Shown here: positions 30,995 to 45,668 of the stretch, piece after piece | Layout of the letters: each line of letters begins with the position of its first letter | Numbering within the stretch: the first letter of the stretch is position 1 | NCBI RefSeq assembly: GCF_010093595.1 | Contig: NW_022985439.1 | Coordinates: forward strand, 2,624,479-2,688,478 | Direction: 5' to 3' | DNA from: Mytilinidion resinicola | Lineage: Eukaryota > Ascomycota > Dothideomycetes > Mytilinidiales > Mytilinidiaceae | DNA length: 64,000 bases | The notes under the pieces: model-generated | Told to the model about the DNA's origin: nothing | What the model saw: the letters and a program-made list of their open reading frames with translations, nothing else | Database searches by the model: none | Position numbers and translations under genes: made by a program

Positions 30995-31651
30995 ATGCGC
31001 CACCAGACTAAACCCAACCACTCCAGCACCCTCCCAACCCCTTCCCCATCTTCCTCTCCCTCGTCGCCGCCCACTACTAACGCCACCAAGCCCCCGGACT
31101 CCGACCACATCAAGGCCGAAACCGGCCACGACTTCCTCGTCCACTACGCCCCGCACCCGGTCACGGGGCAGCCGTATCCCGAGATCTGGACGCCCAAGTT
31201 CGCGATCCATCCGGCGCTCCTCGCCGTCTGGAGAGAGGAGCACCAGGCGGTGCGGAGTGTGGGAGATAATGCGTCACTGCGGAGGGTGGCGAGTAGCTTG
31301 GAAGACAAGGCGTGGGAGATGCCTGTGAGACCGAAGCGGAGGACCGCGGCTGGGAAGACGAACGAGCAGGGCGCTACTGCTGCGACGGCGATAGTGATTG
31401 AGGATGCTGGTGAGCCTGGAGAGGCGGTTCAGCGGCGGCCCATGAGCTTCGATTTTGAGGGCAGCGCGCCGTTGACGGAGGAGGAGTTGGCGGAGGAGCG
31501 GGCGGAGCGCGAGAGGGAGGATGCGGCGCGGCTGGCGTATGTGAGGGATTTGGTGGTGATGCGGGATGTTAGGAGGCGGTGGGAGAGGGAGTATATGATG
31601 GAGGAGTGGGCGAGGGCGAAGGCGAAGGCGAAGGCGGGAGGTGGTAGGTGA
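30995..31651 (+). CDS. Unknown 218-aa protein
   Basis: The ATG at 30995 has an ideal context (CACCATGCG) and is preferred over the in-frame ATG at 30842, which lies next to the TATA-like box. Residues 1-40 are Ser/Pro/Thr-rich and disordered. Residues ~45-80 look folded (GHDFLVHYAPHPVTGQPYPE; IWTPKFAIHPALLAVWREEH). The C-terminal ~70 residues are a charged helix (EEELAEERAEREREDAARLA; RRRWEREYMMEEWARAKAKA). No signal peptide or known domain. Confidence 0.65.
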   Translation: MRHQTKPNHSSTLPTPSPSSSPSSPPTTNATKPPDSDHIKAETGHDFLVHYAPHPVTGQPYPEIWTPKFAIHPALLAVWREEHQAVRSVGDNASLRRVASSLEDKAWEMPVRPKRRTAAGKTNEQGATAATAIVIEDAGEPGEAVQRRPMSFDFEGSAPLTEEELAEERAEREREDAARLAYVRDLVVMRDVRRRWEREYMMEEWARAKAKAKAGGGR

Positions 31652-31824
31652 GTTTAGTCTGCGATATCACTAGGAGCCTTTCTGCTGATCGGTTAGTAGT
31701 CTCTCTCGCTCTTGTCTATATCAGGTGTCTTGGTTGCAGTTGTCATGGAGTTTGTTATTCTCGTCAGTACGTGGTTCCTCAACGCTGGCGAGATCTTAGC
31801 AGTTTAGCATTTCAATCCATAAAA

Positions 31825-31925
31825 ACAGTTCTATTAGAGTTTGGAGCCCCACAAGGTCATGGCCGGAGCGGGTCGGCCGTACTCCCTGCTAGCATAGCCG
31901 ATGCGTTTGTCTACCTCTGCTAAGG
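31825..31925 (+). repeat. Inverted repeat arm (left) flanking the HET-gene/mariner island
   Basis: AGAGTTTGGAGCCCCACAAG, GGCCGGAGCGGGTCGGCC and GCGTTTGTCTACCTCTGCTA match, in reverse complement, the segment at 37085-37200. I estimate ~80% identity over ~95 bp by eye. No open reading frame. Confidence 0.6.
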
Positions 31926-32096
31926 TTCAAGTGGCAAAACTTCAACACGTGGTTCTACAAGTTAGCTGATTAGAAGATGCTCGAAACTTCGCTGTGGCAA
32001 ATTAAGAAGCTATATATTCACCTAGATCCCCGGACCCTCTATGAAATAGAGATAAAAGAAAAATTAAGAATAATAAGTTAACTCTTCACAATTGCT

Positions 32097-35191
<3,095 letters not shown>

Positions 35192-35549
35192 TGCTTCGCA
35201 TGGAGCCGGACGGGGAGAAGCGGTAGGAATGAATCTCGGTCGGGTTCAAACGCGGCAGCCTAACTGAAGGGATGAGCAAGGCAACTCGCTCGTCCGTTAA
35301 GAATATCAGTCCTAGCTATAGAGATTAGCGAGCATACAGGAAGATAGAATGTTGAGTATACCGAAGAGTTGCATCTGAAAGCGAGAGAGTACAAGAGTGC
35401 TGTGCGCTAGTTGTGCTGTGCCTTGCCATATCCTTGGTTTTGTGAGAAGGGTGCTGGAAGAAGCTCAGCTTGGAGCGGGGGTGCGGCTGACAGTATGGCG
35501 CGGTAAGGCTGACATGCAGCGGTTGGGGAGGCGAAATAGCATGCGACTA

Positions 35550-37074
35550 CGGAGGCGTCCTTCAAAAGTTCTTGCCCACGCTAAAAACGCTAAAAACGCC
35601 ACAAGCTTAGCGCACAACACGAAAATTCTTTCCCCTCAATTCCTGATAGATTTCCTGATAGATTTCTCACAATCTACAATCCCTTACAGTCCTACATGGC
35701 GCCCAATCACGATATAGCTACTCGGGCCCTAGTTGTTGCCCTAAAATCCCCATCAGGGGGTAAGACAACGCAGCAGGTGGTGTCAATTACTGCGCTCTCC
35801 AAGCGCACTGTCGATAGCATCTACGCTCGAGCAATCAAGCGTGGATTTGACCCAAATGCTGTCCCTCTTGTTATCAAAGACGAATATCTGGAAGATGCCC
35901 CCCGCTCTGGCAGGCCGAGCAAGCAGACTAGTGAGGTTCAGCAATCGATCTCTCAGAAAGTACGCCTTGATCGGTATGGCCGTGAGAAGACGTGTGCTGA
36001 TCTAGCTGGCGAGCTTAGCCAGGAACTCAACATCGATATATCAGCTGCTACTGTCTATCGATGTCTCAAGAGCATGGGATTCAAGAAGACGAAGCCAACG
36101 AGGAAGCCTGGACTGACGAAGAGGATGAGAGCAGAACAACTTGCATGGTGCCTGGAGCATAAGGATTGGACTTTAGAAGACTGGAAGAATGTGATTTAGA
36201 CGGACGAAACATCTGTTGTGCTTGGTCATCGACAAGGGGGGTATCGAATTTGGCGTACAGCTAATAAGGCCTTTGTTCGAAGCTGTATTCGTGAGCGCTG
36301 GGCTGGATCCTCTGAGTTTATGTTCTGGGGCTGCTTTTCATATAATTCTAAGGGGCCTTGCCATATCTGGCTGCCAGAGACAGCAAGTGAGCGAAAGGAA
36401 TCAGAGAGGGTTCTTCAAGAGCTAAATCAGGCTCTTGAATCCGATGCTCAAGCGATATAGGAGCTTAAATCAGGGATACAACGACTAGGACTTCGATCAA
36501 AACCTGGCAGGAAACCTAAGTTCCAATAGAATCAGAAGACAGGAAAACTATCACGTCGAAAGGGGAATAGGATTAACTGGTATCGATACCAGACAAAGAT
36601 TCTTCTCCCAAAACTAATCCCCTTTGCTCAGGATTGTGCCAAATCACGGCCAGGAACCCTAGTTCAGGAGGATAGGGCCCCTTCTCATACACATCACGCT
36701 CAACAAAGGATATTTAATATCAATCGAGTTCAACGACTACTTTGGTGTTCAAATTCCCCTGATTTAAACGCAATTGAGCCTTGCTGGTTCTAGATGAAGA
36801 GGCAAACAACAAAAAAGGGGGCCCCACAAAGCCGCTCAGTGGCAACAAAGGCCTGGGAAAGATGCTGGGATATAGATCTTGAACAGAAGCGTATCCAGGC
36901 CTGGATTGAGCGTATACCTAGACATATACAGGAGGTTATCAGGCTGGAGGGTGGCAATGAATACAAGGAGGGACGGGATCATCTCCAGAGAGAGCACTAG
37001 CTAGCGCGCCAAATTTGGAACGTGGCGTTTTTAGCGTTTTTAGCGTGGGCAAGAACTTTTGAAGGGCGCCTCCG
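35550..37074 (+). mobile_element. Tc1/mariner-family transposon copy, 1.5 kb
   Basis: Terminal inverted repeats of about 55 bp start CGGAGGCGTCCTTCAAAAGT (left) and, in reverse complement, CGGAGGCGCCCTTCAAAAGT (right). Both continue through CTAAAAACGCTAAAAACGCC. The element is flanked by the TA dinucleotide (35548-35549; 37075-37076), the Tc1/mariner target duplication. Inside is one transposase gene with several stop codons. The two repeats differ at very few positions, so insertion may be fairly recent. Confidence 0.9.
35696..37000 (+). pseudogene. Tc1/mariner transposase, inactivated by in-frame TAG codons
   Basis: The N-terminal part carries helix-turn-helix DNA-binding segments (VVSITALSKRTVDSIYARAI; SAATVYRCLKSMGFKKTKPT). 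The catalytic triad region remains readable: TDETSVVLG for the first Asp, QEDRAPSHTHHAQQ for the second and NSPDLNAIEPCW for the third acidic pair. TAG stops occur at 36197, about 36458, 36526 and 36792. The first and last stand where Tc1 relatives have Trp (WTDE, CW-W-MK), consistent with TGG to TAG, that is CpA to TpA on the other strand. Others fit CAG to TAG. That is the pattern expected from repeat-induced point mutation. I see no frameshift. Confidence 0.85.
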
Positions 37075-37080
37075 TAGGTT

Positions 37081-37200
37081 GAATTTGCTTATATCTTGAG
37101 AAGCAGACAAACACCTTAGTGAAGCCAGCAGGGAGGATGGCCGACCCGCTCCGGCCCTGACCTTGTAGCCTCCAAACTCTGGTAGAAGTACTCTTTGGTA
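37081..37200 (-). repeat. Inverted repeat arm (right) flanking the HET-gene/mariner island
   Basis: Immediately right of the mariner element. Its reverse complement matches 31825-31925 (see that entry), including GGCCGGAGCGGGTCGGCC exactly. The match seems to end inside each copy, and both flanks differ beyond ~110 bp. Confidence 0.6.
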
Positions 37201-38319
37201 CAGTGGTAAATCACGTGCTTTGGTCTGTGGCGTAATCGTGGCTGGAATGCCAAGACTCGCATTCGTACTCCTGCTTACCGGCCGGAGCAAAACGGTGTTG
37301 CAACAATGGGCAATGGTGAAACCGCATTCGCTAGCTGTACTGTAATAAAGGGATTAAATAACAAAGTGAGAACGTGTGCGATAGCCAGCTTCCCCGCATC
37401 TTGTTGTTCTGGGGTTAGATTTTTATATATTCCGAGCATTAGCAAGGGTCCGCGCAGCCACGCGCAGGCCTGACATCCACGGGCGGGCCTTGCTTGATTT
37501 CTATAAGTAAATTACACTGTAATGATTATTTTAAACATATAGAACTGTCTCGCACTAACCAGTATTAGTGATAGCTTTAGTTGGAGGTGCCGATCCGCGT
37601 GGCAACTTTAAATGAATTTGCGTGCGATAGCAGCTACAAGGCTAATAACGACTTCCAGTATGGTAATAAGGCTCTAAGGCTTGGATAAGGCCCTTTTATA
37701 AACATCAGGAGTAATAAGAGCTTGAAAGTGGTGCTGTGGCGAAGGAATTCTGTTACGCCATGAAAGAAGGCTCTCCGCAAATTAGGCGCGAAGGCGACGA
37801 TTTGCGAACGTAATTTTTAGGCGGAAGAGGTTCCGAGTGTTCAGGAGTGGCCACAGCACACGACTTATACAGAACTGTGGGAAATGTTGGTGTGTGCATA
37901 GAGTTTGAGTTGCTTAAAGTCAATGTACTATTGATTTTCTCGCCACCCAGGGTTTCTCGCTACCCAGGGACGCACGTTACTAAAAACACAGCAGTGAGGT
38001 AAAAGCATCAACGATAGTCAACAGCAAAACAAAATCCTGTGCTCATAACACACGTCGTCCATCCGTACGTTTCATTCCCTCGACAATAAGTTTACTATGT
38101 GCCGTCTATCATGCCGTCCACTACCAGAACATCAAGGTACAAAACAGAACTTCGTAATCCAAAAGTAAGTCGTAGCAAATCAGGTCCACCCATTCATCAA
38201 TCGTTCATCAGTTCATCCACAACAATTTAATCTATAACTTTATTAGTCATGCGATATCTACAGCTTATATCACGTGTCAAACTTACGCCTTAAGTAATAT
38301 CGCACCCATCATTCCACCA
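37201..38319. other. AT-rich intergenic DNA
   Basis: No coding region supported. AT content rises around 37480-37720 and 38030-38310, with many TpA steps, as in RIP-affected repeats. No terminal repeats are identifiable. Confidence 0.45.
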
Positions 38320-39237
38320 CTAATAACCATATGTAGCAAGATGCTGAGCGTCCTCCACGGCCTTCCTCCTCTCAAGCACCTGTTTCACAGAAAACAGTTG
38401 CTGTCTCCCACTAGCCGCCCACTCGGCCTTGGGCGTCTGGTGTACGGCTTTATCAGACACCCATACCAGTGGGCTCTTCTTCCCTGTCTGATTATCACGG
38501 CCGAGGTAAATAAGATACTGTATAGTATTACGACCTCGGTGATCACGGCGGATATTGTTCTTTTCCGAAGGCCTCTCCTTTACAATAATGATCTTGTCGT
38601 TCTTCCGCAGGCCAGGGATGTGAACAATTGGGGCGCCTGGTGGAGGCGGCGGCGGTAGCTCGTACTCATCGTGCCCTGGAGCCGTAATTTTATCGCACTC
38701 AGGAGTGCGCTGAGGAGTAAGAGCATTGCGCCTCGAGACCTGTGTAGTGCTAGATATACGCCGGGCTGCCACTCGTATGGCATCCGAGGATTGACCAATG
38801 GCAGAGTCTCGCCTTGACGCCTGCTGTTCGGGAGCAGGCGGACGAGTGCTTTGCCGCGTGTTGGCAGTACTATACGCACTCGTCTTCTGTACCTTAGCAA
38901 CGGGCACTGCAGTGCTGCGTCTGTCTGAGGCCGGAACGGTGGGTTTATCCCATCCGCGTGCGCTGTTATCCGCAGCATTGCTGTTATTATCAAAGGCTTT
39001 AATATTATTGGCAACAACACTGTTCTTGCGCTGCATGGTTTTACCAGGAGCTATATCCATGGTCGCATCACTAAGCGGGTGTTCCTTTAAGTACTTAAGT
39101 TCCAAAGCAACAGGCACCGTGTGGGCAGGGACCCATGCTTCGGTGCCATTGTCGTATGCAACAAGATATTCCGAATAACTATGTACCTGCCGCGTACAGT
39201 CAAGCTGAGCATCCTTAATAGCGATGATGGACACCAT
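38320..39237 (-). CDS. Unknown 305-aa protein in a repeat-rich island
   Basis: Uninterrupted frame from the ATG at 39237, with a TATATAAAA box ~110 bp upstream. Residues ~1-45 (KDAQLDCTRQVHSYSEYLVA then YDNGTEAWVPAHTV) have the length and Trp/Tyr spacing of a small chromo- or tudor-like beta-barrel. Residues ~50-200 are low-complexity (Ser/Arg/Asn). Residues ~235-300 (YLIYLGRDNQTGKKSPLVWV) again suggest a barrel plus helix (SVKQVLERRKAVEDAQHLAT). The chromo-like idea is weak. Intact coding next to RIP-degraded DNA implies recent arrival or selection. Confidence 0.55.
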   Translation of the reverse strand: MVSIIAIKDAQLDCTRQVHSYSEYLVAYDNGTEAWVPAHTVPVALELKYLKEHPLSDATMDIAPGKTMQRKNSVVANNIKAFDNNSNAADNSARGWDKPTVPASDRRSTAVPVAKVQKTSAYSTANTRQSTRPPAPEQQASRRDSAIGQSSDAIRVAARRISSTTQVSRRNALTPQRTPECDKITAPGHDEYELPPPPPPGAPIVHIPGLRKNDKIIIVKERPSEKNNIRRDHRGRNTIQYLIYLGRDNQTGKKSPLVWVSDKAVHQTPKAEWAASGRQQLFSVKQVLERRKAVEDAQHLATYGY

Positions 39238-39348
39238 GGTCGTGTTGGAGTGAGAGTGCTGAAGTGGATGGTGGTTGCCAAGCCTTGGTTTTGATTTTCC
39301 TGAGGGGCGCTGGTGTAGGAGGGAAGGAGAAAGAGGGGCCGCGACCCC

Positions 39349-39357
39349 TTTTATATA
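39349..39357 (-). promoter_or_regulatory. TATA box (TATATAAAA) for the 38320-39237 gene
   Basis: TATATAAAA followed by GGGGTCGCGGCCCC lies ~112 bp upstream of the ATG on the minus strand, at the edge of the AT-rich block. Confidence 0.5.
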
Positions 39358-39359
39358 CT

Positions 39360-39720
39360 GAAATTTTCCGCCAAGCCACGCTAAGCTAGATAGGCAGGTT
39401 TTAGCTAAATAGCTATTATAGAGTAATACAATAGGTTTACTCTTATCTATTTAGTTACTATTATAAATAGCACCCTATTAGTATAACTATAATTTTAAGA
39501 AAAAAATTCTTTCTACCTTTTAGGCGTCCTAGTAGCTATTTGTTACACCTTTGCACCTAAATTCTGCTACTATTATTAGCTTTCTTAACTTCGCACTTTT
39601 AGTACAAGATAGTAGCTTATAGTTATAGACTTTCCCTATTTATTAAGCTTGCTAAATAGAAAGTCTACCCTATTTTACCTGCGTGCAGCTACTGCATAGA
39701 AGATACAGGGATGGACTGGG
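39360..39720. repeat. Extremely AT-rich block, probably RIP-degraded repeat
   Basis: About 360 bp of TA-rich sequence full of TAGCTA, TATTA and CTATTTA motifs and almost no CpA or CpG, in sharp contrast with flanks. No terminal repeats or reading frame survive. RIP origin is inferred from composition only. Confidence 0.55.
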
Positions 39721-40239
39721 TCGTAGAGATCAGATTCCTTTGCATCGTTCAGCACACTACAGAAACAGGCTGCACAATCAGGAAGCACAGCTACATCGTT
39801 GAGAAGGGCTTGATCTGCCTAAATCACGGATTTTTCTTAATGGATTTGATCTTTTTTTGATGGTTTGCGTCGAAACTGAAGTGTGCTGGTTACGAGACCG
39901 GTCGCAGAATCTTCCAGAGCTCGGCCGGCAGGCCGGTGGCAAATCCAGCAGCTCGGCCGGAGCTCGGCCGACATACTCATACTACTTCGCTGACAAGTGA
40001 CCCTTTCGTGCTTCCACATCGCAAAGAGTTAGCACGTAGTAGTTTAGAATGTCAAGCTACATGTAAGTCGAATTGAACATGTCCACCATGCTTCAAAGTT
40101 CGCTACATCCATATGGAGAAGACGCCCACGATACACGCATCCGCCTTCTCTTTCGCCACGTCCACAGAAAAGGCTGCTCCGCTATCCTTCTGCTCTAGTG
40201 TCGCATCGCTCGAACTCGTGGTTCTTTCTTTATTATGTG

Positions 40240-41467
40240 GGAGGTGAGCTCAAGAACTTCAAGCGCCACCAGCGACTGCTTCCAGAGGCGGCATTGCCAC
40301 TCCCCGAGGATGAACAGAAGATCGGAACTTCGTGAAACCAACTGTGGAAAGTCCGTTCTCCCAAAAGACACTACGGACGAACTTCAGCAGAAGCGGGAGA
40401 CAGATGACGAGAAAGCCTGCTGTCATCTCCGGGAACGATCCTAGGGCCATGAGGAGGGTGTAGTATGTGTAATCGTGGCTCTTGAAAACTCGAGCACAGC
40501 AGTATAGACGAACAAGCGACACGATGCAAGCCCTATCCGCTGTCAGCTTCTCATCTCTCTCATCAGGTGGTCAGTAGCCAAAACTCACAAAATCCCAAAC
40601 AAGAAAATGGTCGACAGTCCAACCCTCCTCCACCTTGACATGTTCAGCTTCCAGATCACCCTCTGCGGCAACAACACCATTGTTGTATCTGATATCGTAT
40701 TGAAAACCCCCCGACGACAACGCGATCCCGTTCGTGTTCAAACACTTCCCGCCTTGTAGCAACGGCGTCTAGACCTTGGCGCGCGGACTGCAGGACTAGA
40801 TTTCGATGAAGCTGATGTAGAAGATGACGTTTGCCCAGATGGGGGCGTGGAAGGCCCAGAACATGGGCCCCGAACATGGGCCCCAGGGAGGCGGTGGTCA
40901 GGAAGACGCGGATCCACTGGATCAGGACGGAGAGCTTGATGAAGAAAATTGTGATGCCGTACGATGTGGAGGTGCTGGGGTTGTCAGTAAGGTCAGAGGG
41001 AGTGGAAAGCGCGGAGGCACGTAGAGGTATTTGCGGATGGCTTTGACTTGGACGTCCCATCGATGGACGCCGGGGAGGTAGTCGATGATTAGGAACGCGC
41101 AGACGTAGTAGGCGCCGACATAGCAGACCTGGCTGGTTTTAGAATTAATGTAGTTTGTAATTGATAGGCACACTATATCCAGCCCAGTAAAAGCATATCT
41201 GGAAGCTGCTAGGCAAGCTGTATGGATACGATAAGCATCTTGACTGACAATCTTCGAGCGCGATACTGTTCACAATCTTTCTTTTCATATAAAGTCGCAT
41301 CGATACCGCTATCGTCGGGGTAACCAAACGTACAATCACGATAATCAGAGATGTCGTATACAACGAAGGTGGGTATATGAGATTAGAAATGACGCCCGCC
41401 GGCGGTGCATGTGCGGTGCATCTAGCATCTTTTGCAAAACCTCCGGCGGGACTTCTTCGAGGGACAT
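40240..41467 (-). pseudogene. Rhodopsin-like (SAT4/Pth11-type) integral membrane protein pseudogene
   Basis: The family consists of seven-helix fungal membrane proteins. From an ATG at 41467 (PPEVLQKMLDAP) the expected order is found in scattered frames: PPSLYTTSLIIVIVRLVTPT (helix 1), VCYVGAYYVCAFLIIDYLPG then VHRWDVQVK (loop), YGITIFFIKLSVLIQWIRVF (helix 3), a Cys-containing PRAKV region, LQGGKCLNTNGIAL, and DYTYYTLLMALGSFPEMTAG then FLVICLPLLLKFVRSVF (helices 6-7). Frame changes and stops separate every piece, and a GAACATGGGCCC duplication is visible near 40858-40885. Clearly dead. Confidence 0.75.
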
Positions 41468-42054
41468 CTTCTCGGCGACTGATGAAGTGATAATACAAAA
41501 GAAACGTTGTGGAAATGGATGAATGTAAACGCTTAATAAAGACTGAGTAATGCGCGAGCCATTGCAGGACTTTAGGTACTCGTAAGTGACCGAGTGATAT
41601 ACGATGGGGTGTAGTGCGGGAATCAAAGTTCAATAGATTCGTTTCAACGCGGCTGGGTCTGCCCTAGGTTGTCTTCAGCTCGTATATGTCCGATATTCTC
41701 TATGCAGTGCGACAGCTTGAAGTCGCACGCGAATAGCTTTCAATATCAACCGAAATGCGAGGCGGTAATAGTGTGCATGATGCCTTATTTCCAGCTTACG
41801 GCTGACCGGTCTCTCGAGTTCCGATAAGGCTGTACGATGCTGCATGTCAGATGGAAAGGTCGAATGGCAGGCTGGAGAGACATTGAAGATCCCGGGGAGG
41901 TGGATCATGGTATTTAGTCTAGAGTTGCGGGTTTTAGTTTTTTGCTCCCTTCTTCCCTCCAGTTTTAGTATAGTTGAAAGAAAGGAGTGGTGTAGTACCT
42001 CGTCACAGAGCCCACTAAAATACGTTGTTGATATTATAAGTCCCAAGACATAAG

Positions 42055-42215
42055 TTTGGGCACCACTTGCAACTGGCTGGGGTGCCCCAACAGGCCTTGG
42101 AAACTCCAAGCACGATGTAAAGGTCAACACAGTGGAAATTAGACTACCTTTTGGCTAATTAGAGACCTGCTAGCTGGGGTACTCCTTACAGTAGTATCGA
42201 GAGAGCAAGATTGAA
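42055..42215 (+). repeat. Dispersed repeat, second family (copy 2)
   Basis: Shares ACGATGTAAAGGTCAAC, TAGACTACCTTTTGGCTAAT and surrounding order with 62850-62990 (GTGATGTCAAG, TAGACTGCCTTTTGACTAAT). Its right part is shared with 23088-23215. No terminal inverted repeat or coding region seen. The gap 41470-42947 holds nothing else I can support. Confidence 0.5.
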
Positions 42216-42947
42216 GCTAGAGCAGTGGTATATCCATGGGCCCAAACTTGTGACCTAGTACTGTACTGGAGTAACGAAAATGGGTTCGCGAGTCGACGAA
42301 TCAGGAAACACTCACAATCCTTGTGTTATTATCAGGTCTTGACGCATACTCAATCGCCCCACGTGGTAGACCCAAACCTTTATATTTGGCTCTCAGTAGT
42401 TGCTGTGGGCCAATTGAGCGCGTGGCTGTCTCCATATCACCGGTTGATGAGTCCAACCGCAAATTGAGGCCGTGAAACGCATTGCGCAGTAGTGTCAATA
42501 TTCGGGCTCCGAAGTCGTTCTTGAGAGGTACTGTACGAGATCAGCGGGGTTGGTTATATATTATTACGAGCATTCGACGGTGAAGTTGTTCCACATAAAA
42601 CGCTCCGAGAGTATTGCAAAGGCGTCCGGAAAGTGGTGAAGCCGACAATAAATCCATGAAGGTAAAGTCACAAACGCAAGATCAGCAGAAGGGGAACTAC
42701 AATAAAGGTCGGCAATATAATACCATTGCCATCAGCCTTGATCTGTGGAGGAACTTTTCGAATCCTACCAGTGCATCTCGTAAAGCATGCAAGCCCATGT
42801 CAATAACCCCATCGATGCCTCGCCTATGCGCGAGCAAGACTACTCTTAAACCCGAAAAGACCGCCAGGACGCCGTTCTCATGCATGATCAGGACGAAAAG
42901 CCGACGGGTAGAAGTGAAATACCACGCTCGGCATCAAGTCTTCTCGC

Positions 42948-45668
42948 TCAGCCCTTGAACGTCTTGCTCCGTCCCACCGTCTCCCTCTGTGTCCTGCCCA
43001 TTCCCCTTGGCGCATCATTTGCCTTCGCAAATGGATTGACTGCCTTTTCTTTCTTCTTCTCTTTCCTGTTTTTCTTCCTCTCTTCCTTGCTCGGCCCCTT
43101 GATCACGCTCGGCTGCGCGGCGTAATCGAAGGCCTTCACCTCCCCGTCTTCGCCGACCGGGGGATCATCAACATGCATCGCATCGGCACCACCGTTTGCC
43201 GCCGCTTTCTGTGCTGCTTTCTTTGCAACTTTCTCCGCTTTCCGCAAGGCCTTCTTTTCCGCCTTCTTTCGAGCCTTTTCGTCCAAGATGGCCGGATCAT
43301 CCAAAACTACCTCATCGTCTTGTCCATTAAGCTCTTCACCAGCTTCGCCTATTGCTGGGGACAAGGCTTCAGTCATAGGCTCCTCGAGTTCTCGGTTCTT
43401 CCGCTTCCTGCCACCTCCGAGCTGCTTGACGACGAAGACATCATCTACATCCTCTTGGGCTTTCCTGTCTTTCTTGCTCACAAATGGATGCTCAGCTCGC
43501 GCTCCCGGATCAATCTTTGCTTGTGGACTATCCACATCTTTTGCATCAGCAAAGATCTCGGCTGAGAGCGGCGGGAGTGGCAAGGCAAGGCGGATTTCTC
43601 CGGTGGAGAATGACCGTCGCTGGTCCCAAAACGTGCTCCCGACTGCCGGACCCCAGAACTGAGAGAAGCTTGTACGGAGCTTGCCGCTCGTAGGCATCGT
43701 TGGTGCGGGTGTGGGCTGAGCCGATTTTACTGCGGGAGTCGGAGCCGATTGAGGTTGCGTTTGTGACTGGCTTTGGACTTCAGCCTGCAGATATGCCAGT
43801 CTCTTCGCTTGGTGCTTTTCTTCTAGTTCTGTGAGGACCGTTGCCATGTCCGGGCCATCTTCAGCATTCATTTTTGCATCGATAATTCTTGCAACCAGCT
43901 CTTCAGCTCGCATCCGCAGTATAGGCGAGATGGGCGACGCGCTTCCCAATAAAGCGGCCTGCTCAGTAGGCATAGCTCGCGCAACGCTCAACAAGGCGTG
44001 ATTCGCCAAGACGAAGTGTACACTTTCATCCTCCTGTCGTGCAACGTCATCGCGCCACTTGTGCGCCGCTTTGAATACTGCGAACTGCTCTTTGGAAAAG
44101 TTTGCGGGGGTATTGCGGAGGATCTTGTGCCATCCACTTGATCCCTGTCCAGTCTTTTCATCGTAGATAGGGTGCTCGTAGCGTTGGAGGGCTGTTTCCC
44201 GTGATTTTTCCAGAACTCGAGCAATGAGGTCGAATTCTGGATCGGAGAAATTTGACTTTTCAATAAGCTCGTTTCGCATGTTATCAAAGATATAGAGAAG
44301 GTAGTGGGTGTCGGATCGTGCATAATCAAACAGTTCCGCAGGTAAGGGCCTAGTAAAGTCTGTCAGATATGATAGCAAGGAAGACGGTGCTTATACATAC
44401 CTAACTCGCCAATCGGCCATTTGATACTGCTTGTTCGCGCTGAAGTTTATGAACTTCAACAATAAGAAAGCTAAACTGCCTCCAGTGTACCCCAAGGCTC
44501 TGGCAGCATGATGAGTGTCAAACAGTCCTACAACGTAGAGACCAAGATCTCGTTGTAGCCAAATAATGTCCATGAAAGCACCATGAAGAACCTGCCTTGC
44601 ATTAGAAAAAATAGAGAAGCAATTTATGCTCAGCATACCTTCAGAATGCCTGGATCGGCGAAAACCTCGTTGAGGCACTCGAGCTTCCTCCTCCAAGGTA
44701 CCAGGGTGTCGACAATCCAGTCTTTGTCTCTCGTACTGATCTGCATCAAAGACACGATACCAATGTAGGACCTGTTGTCATGGTGCTCCAAGTCAATGGC
44801 AATCTCTTTAGCCGTCTTTAGCTCCGCGAGCATAGATGCCAATGTCTCTGGGGTATCCACGAGCGTCGCAGTGGTGCTTTCGAAAGGATGATACATGATT
44901 GGCTCCGCCCTTTCGTATAGAGAGCTCGGGTAGGTATAACTCTCAATCTCGGATTGATAGGGATGCGGGAATCTACTTGGTTTAGCACACAGCTGTCCAA
45001 CCCATGGAGGAAGAACTGAAGAAGCTTCTCATACTGCTTGTTCCCTCTACCATCCGTAAACTCCTTCAAGCTCTCTTTCAACGAAAGCTTCGCGTGCGGC
45101 TTCTGGGTCATCAAAGGCCTGAAGCCGCCCGTCTCATCGTTCCTCGGTACGTGCTCGAACAGCAATTGCGATTTGGGGAGATTTTTCGTCTGCGAGAAGA
45201 AAGCTTTCGCCGTCTTTGCGGTCTTCTGCTTTGACGGCACAACCTATAAATTCATCAGTCCCCAATCCCACTCTTACAATGCAAGGAAGCTAAACTCACC
45301 GTCTCCTCCACGCCCTTCTTCACAGCCCCCGTGAACTCATCGAGTCGGGAATCCGCCCTCTCCAGCAAACTATCAATCCTATCAACCACGCCTCTCCATC
45401 CTGCACCCTCCCCTTCTTTCAAATCGTCGACATTATCCGAGAGGAGACTACTCACACCCTCTGCACCCCCCGCACTGCCCTTAAGCAGGCGCCCTGCCAG
45501 GCCCAGAAGCCGCGCATTCTGCTTGTCTAGTACTCTCGCGTTCTTCGGGTCCAGCGAGCGCTGGAACTCCAAGTCCTCGGCGGCGATGCGGGTCGAGGCG
45601 CGTGTGGTCGCGACGAGGGCGGCGGAGATGGCGTCTTGGGTAGTCTGAAAGTCGGATTGCGGATCCAT
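42948..45668 (-). CDS. RRP6: Nuclear exosome 3'-5' exoribonuclease Rrp6
   Basis: Rrp6 trims and degrades nuclear RNA with the exosome. Exons 45668-45300, 45243-45035, 44972-44639, 44591-44401 and 44349-42948 give 834 residues in consistent phase. An N-terminal PMC2NT domain (Rrp47 binding) spans about residues 15-110. The DEDD-y catalytic set is complete: D253 and E255 in DLEHHD, D312 in GAFMDIIW, and Y377 plus D381 in YARSDTHYLL. The HRDC domain follows at ~440-520 (KEQFAVFKAAHKWRDDVARQ). The C-terminal ~230 residues are Lys/Ala/Glu-rich with likely nuclear localisation signals (ARKKAEKKALRKAEKVAKKA). Intron 2 hides the junction of NKQ with FPHPYQSEIESYTYP, the family sequence before the exonuclease. 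Divergent from MDM35, 272 bp apart. Confidence 0.93.

Noticed and set aside
37185..37290. tRNA-like segment (TGGTACAGTGGTAAATCACG; GACTCGCATTCGTACTCC)
   Set aside because: A- and B-box-like strings are present, but no acceptor stem pairs and spacing is wrong. It may be a tRNA-derived repeat, but this cannot be supported.
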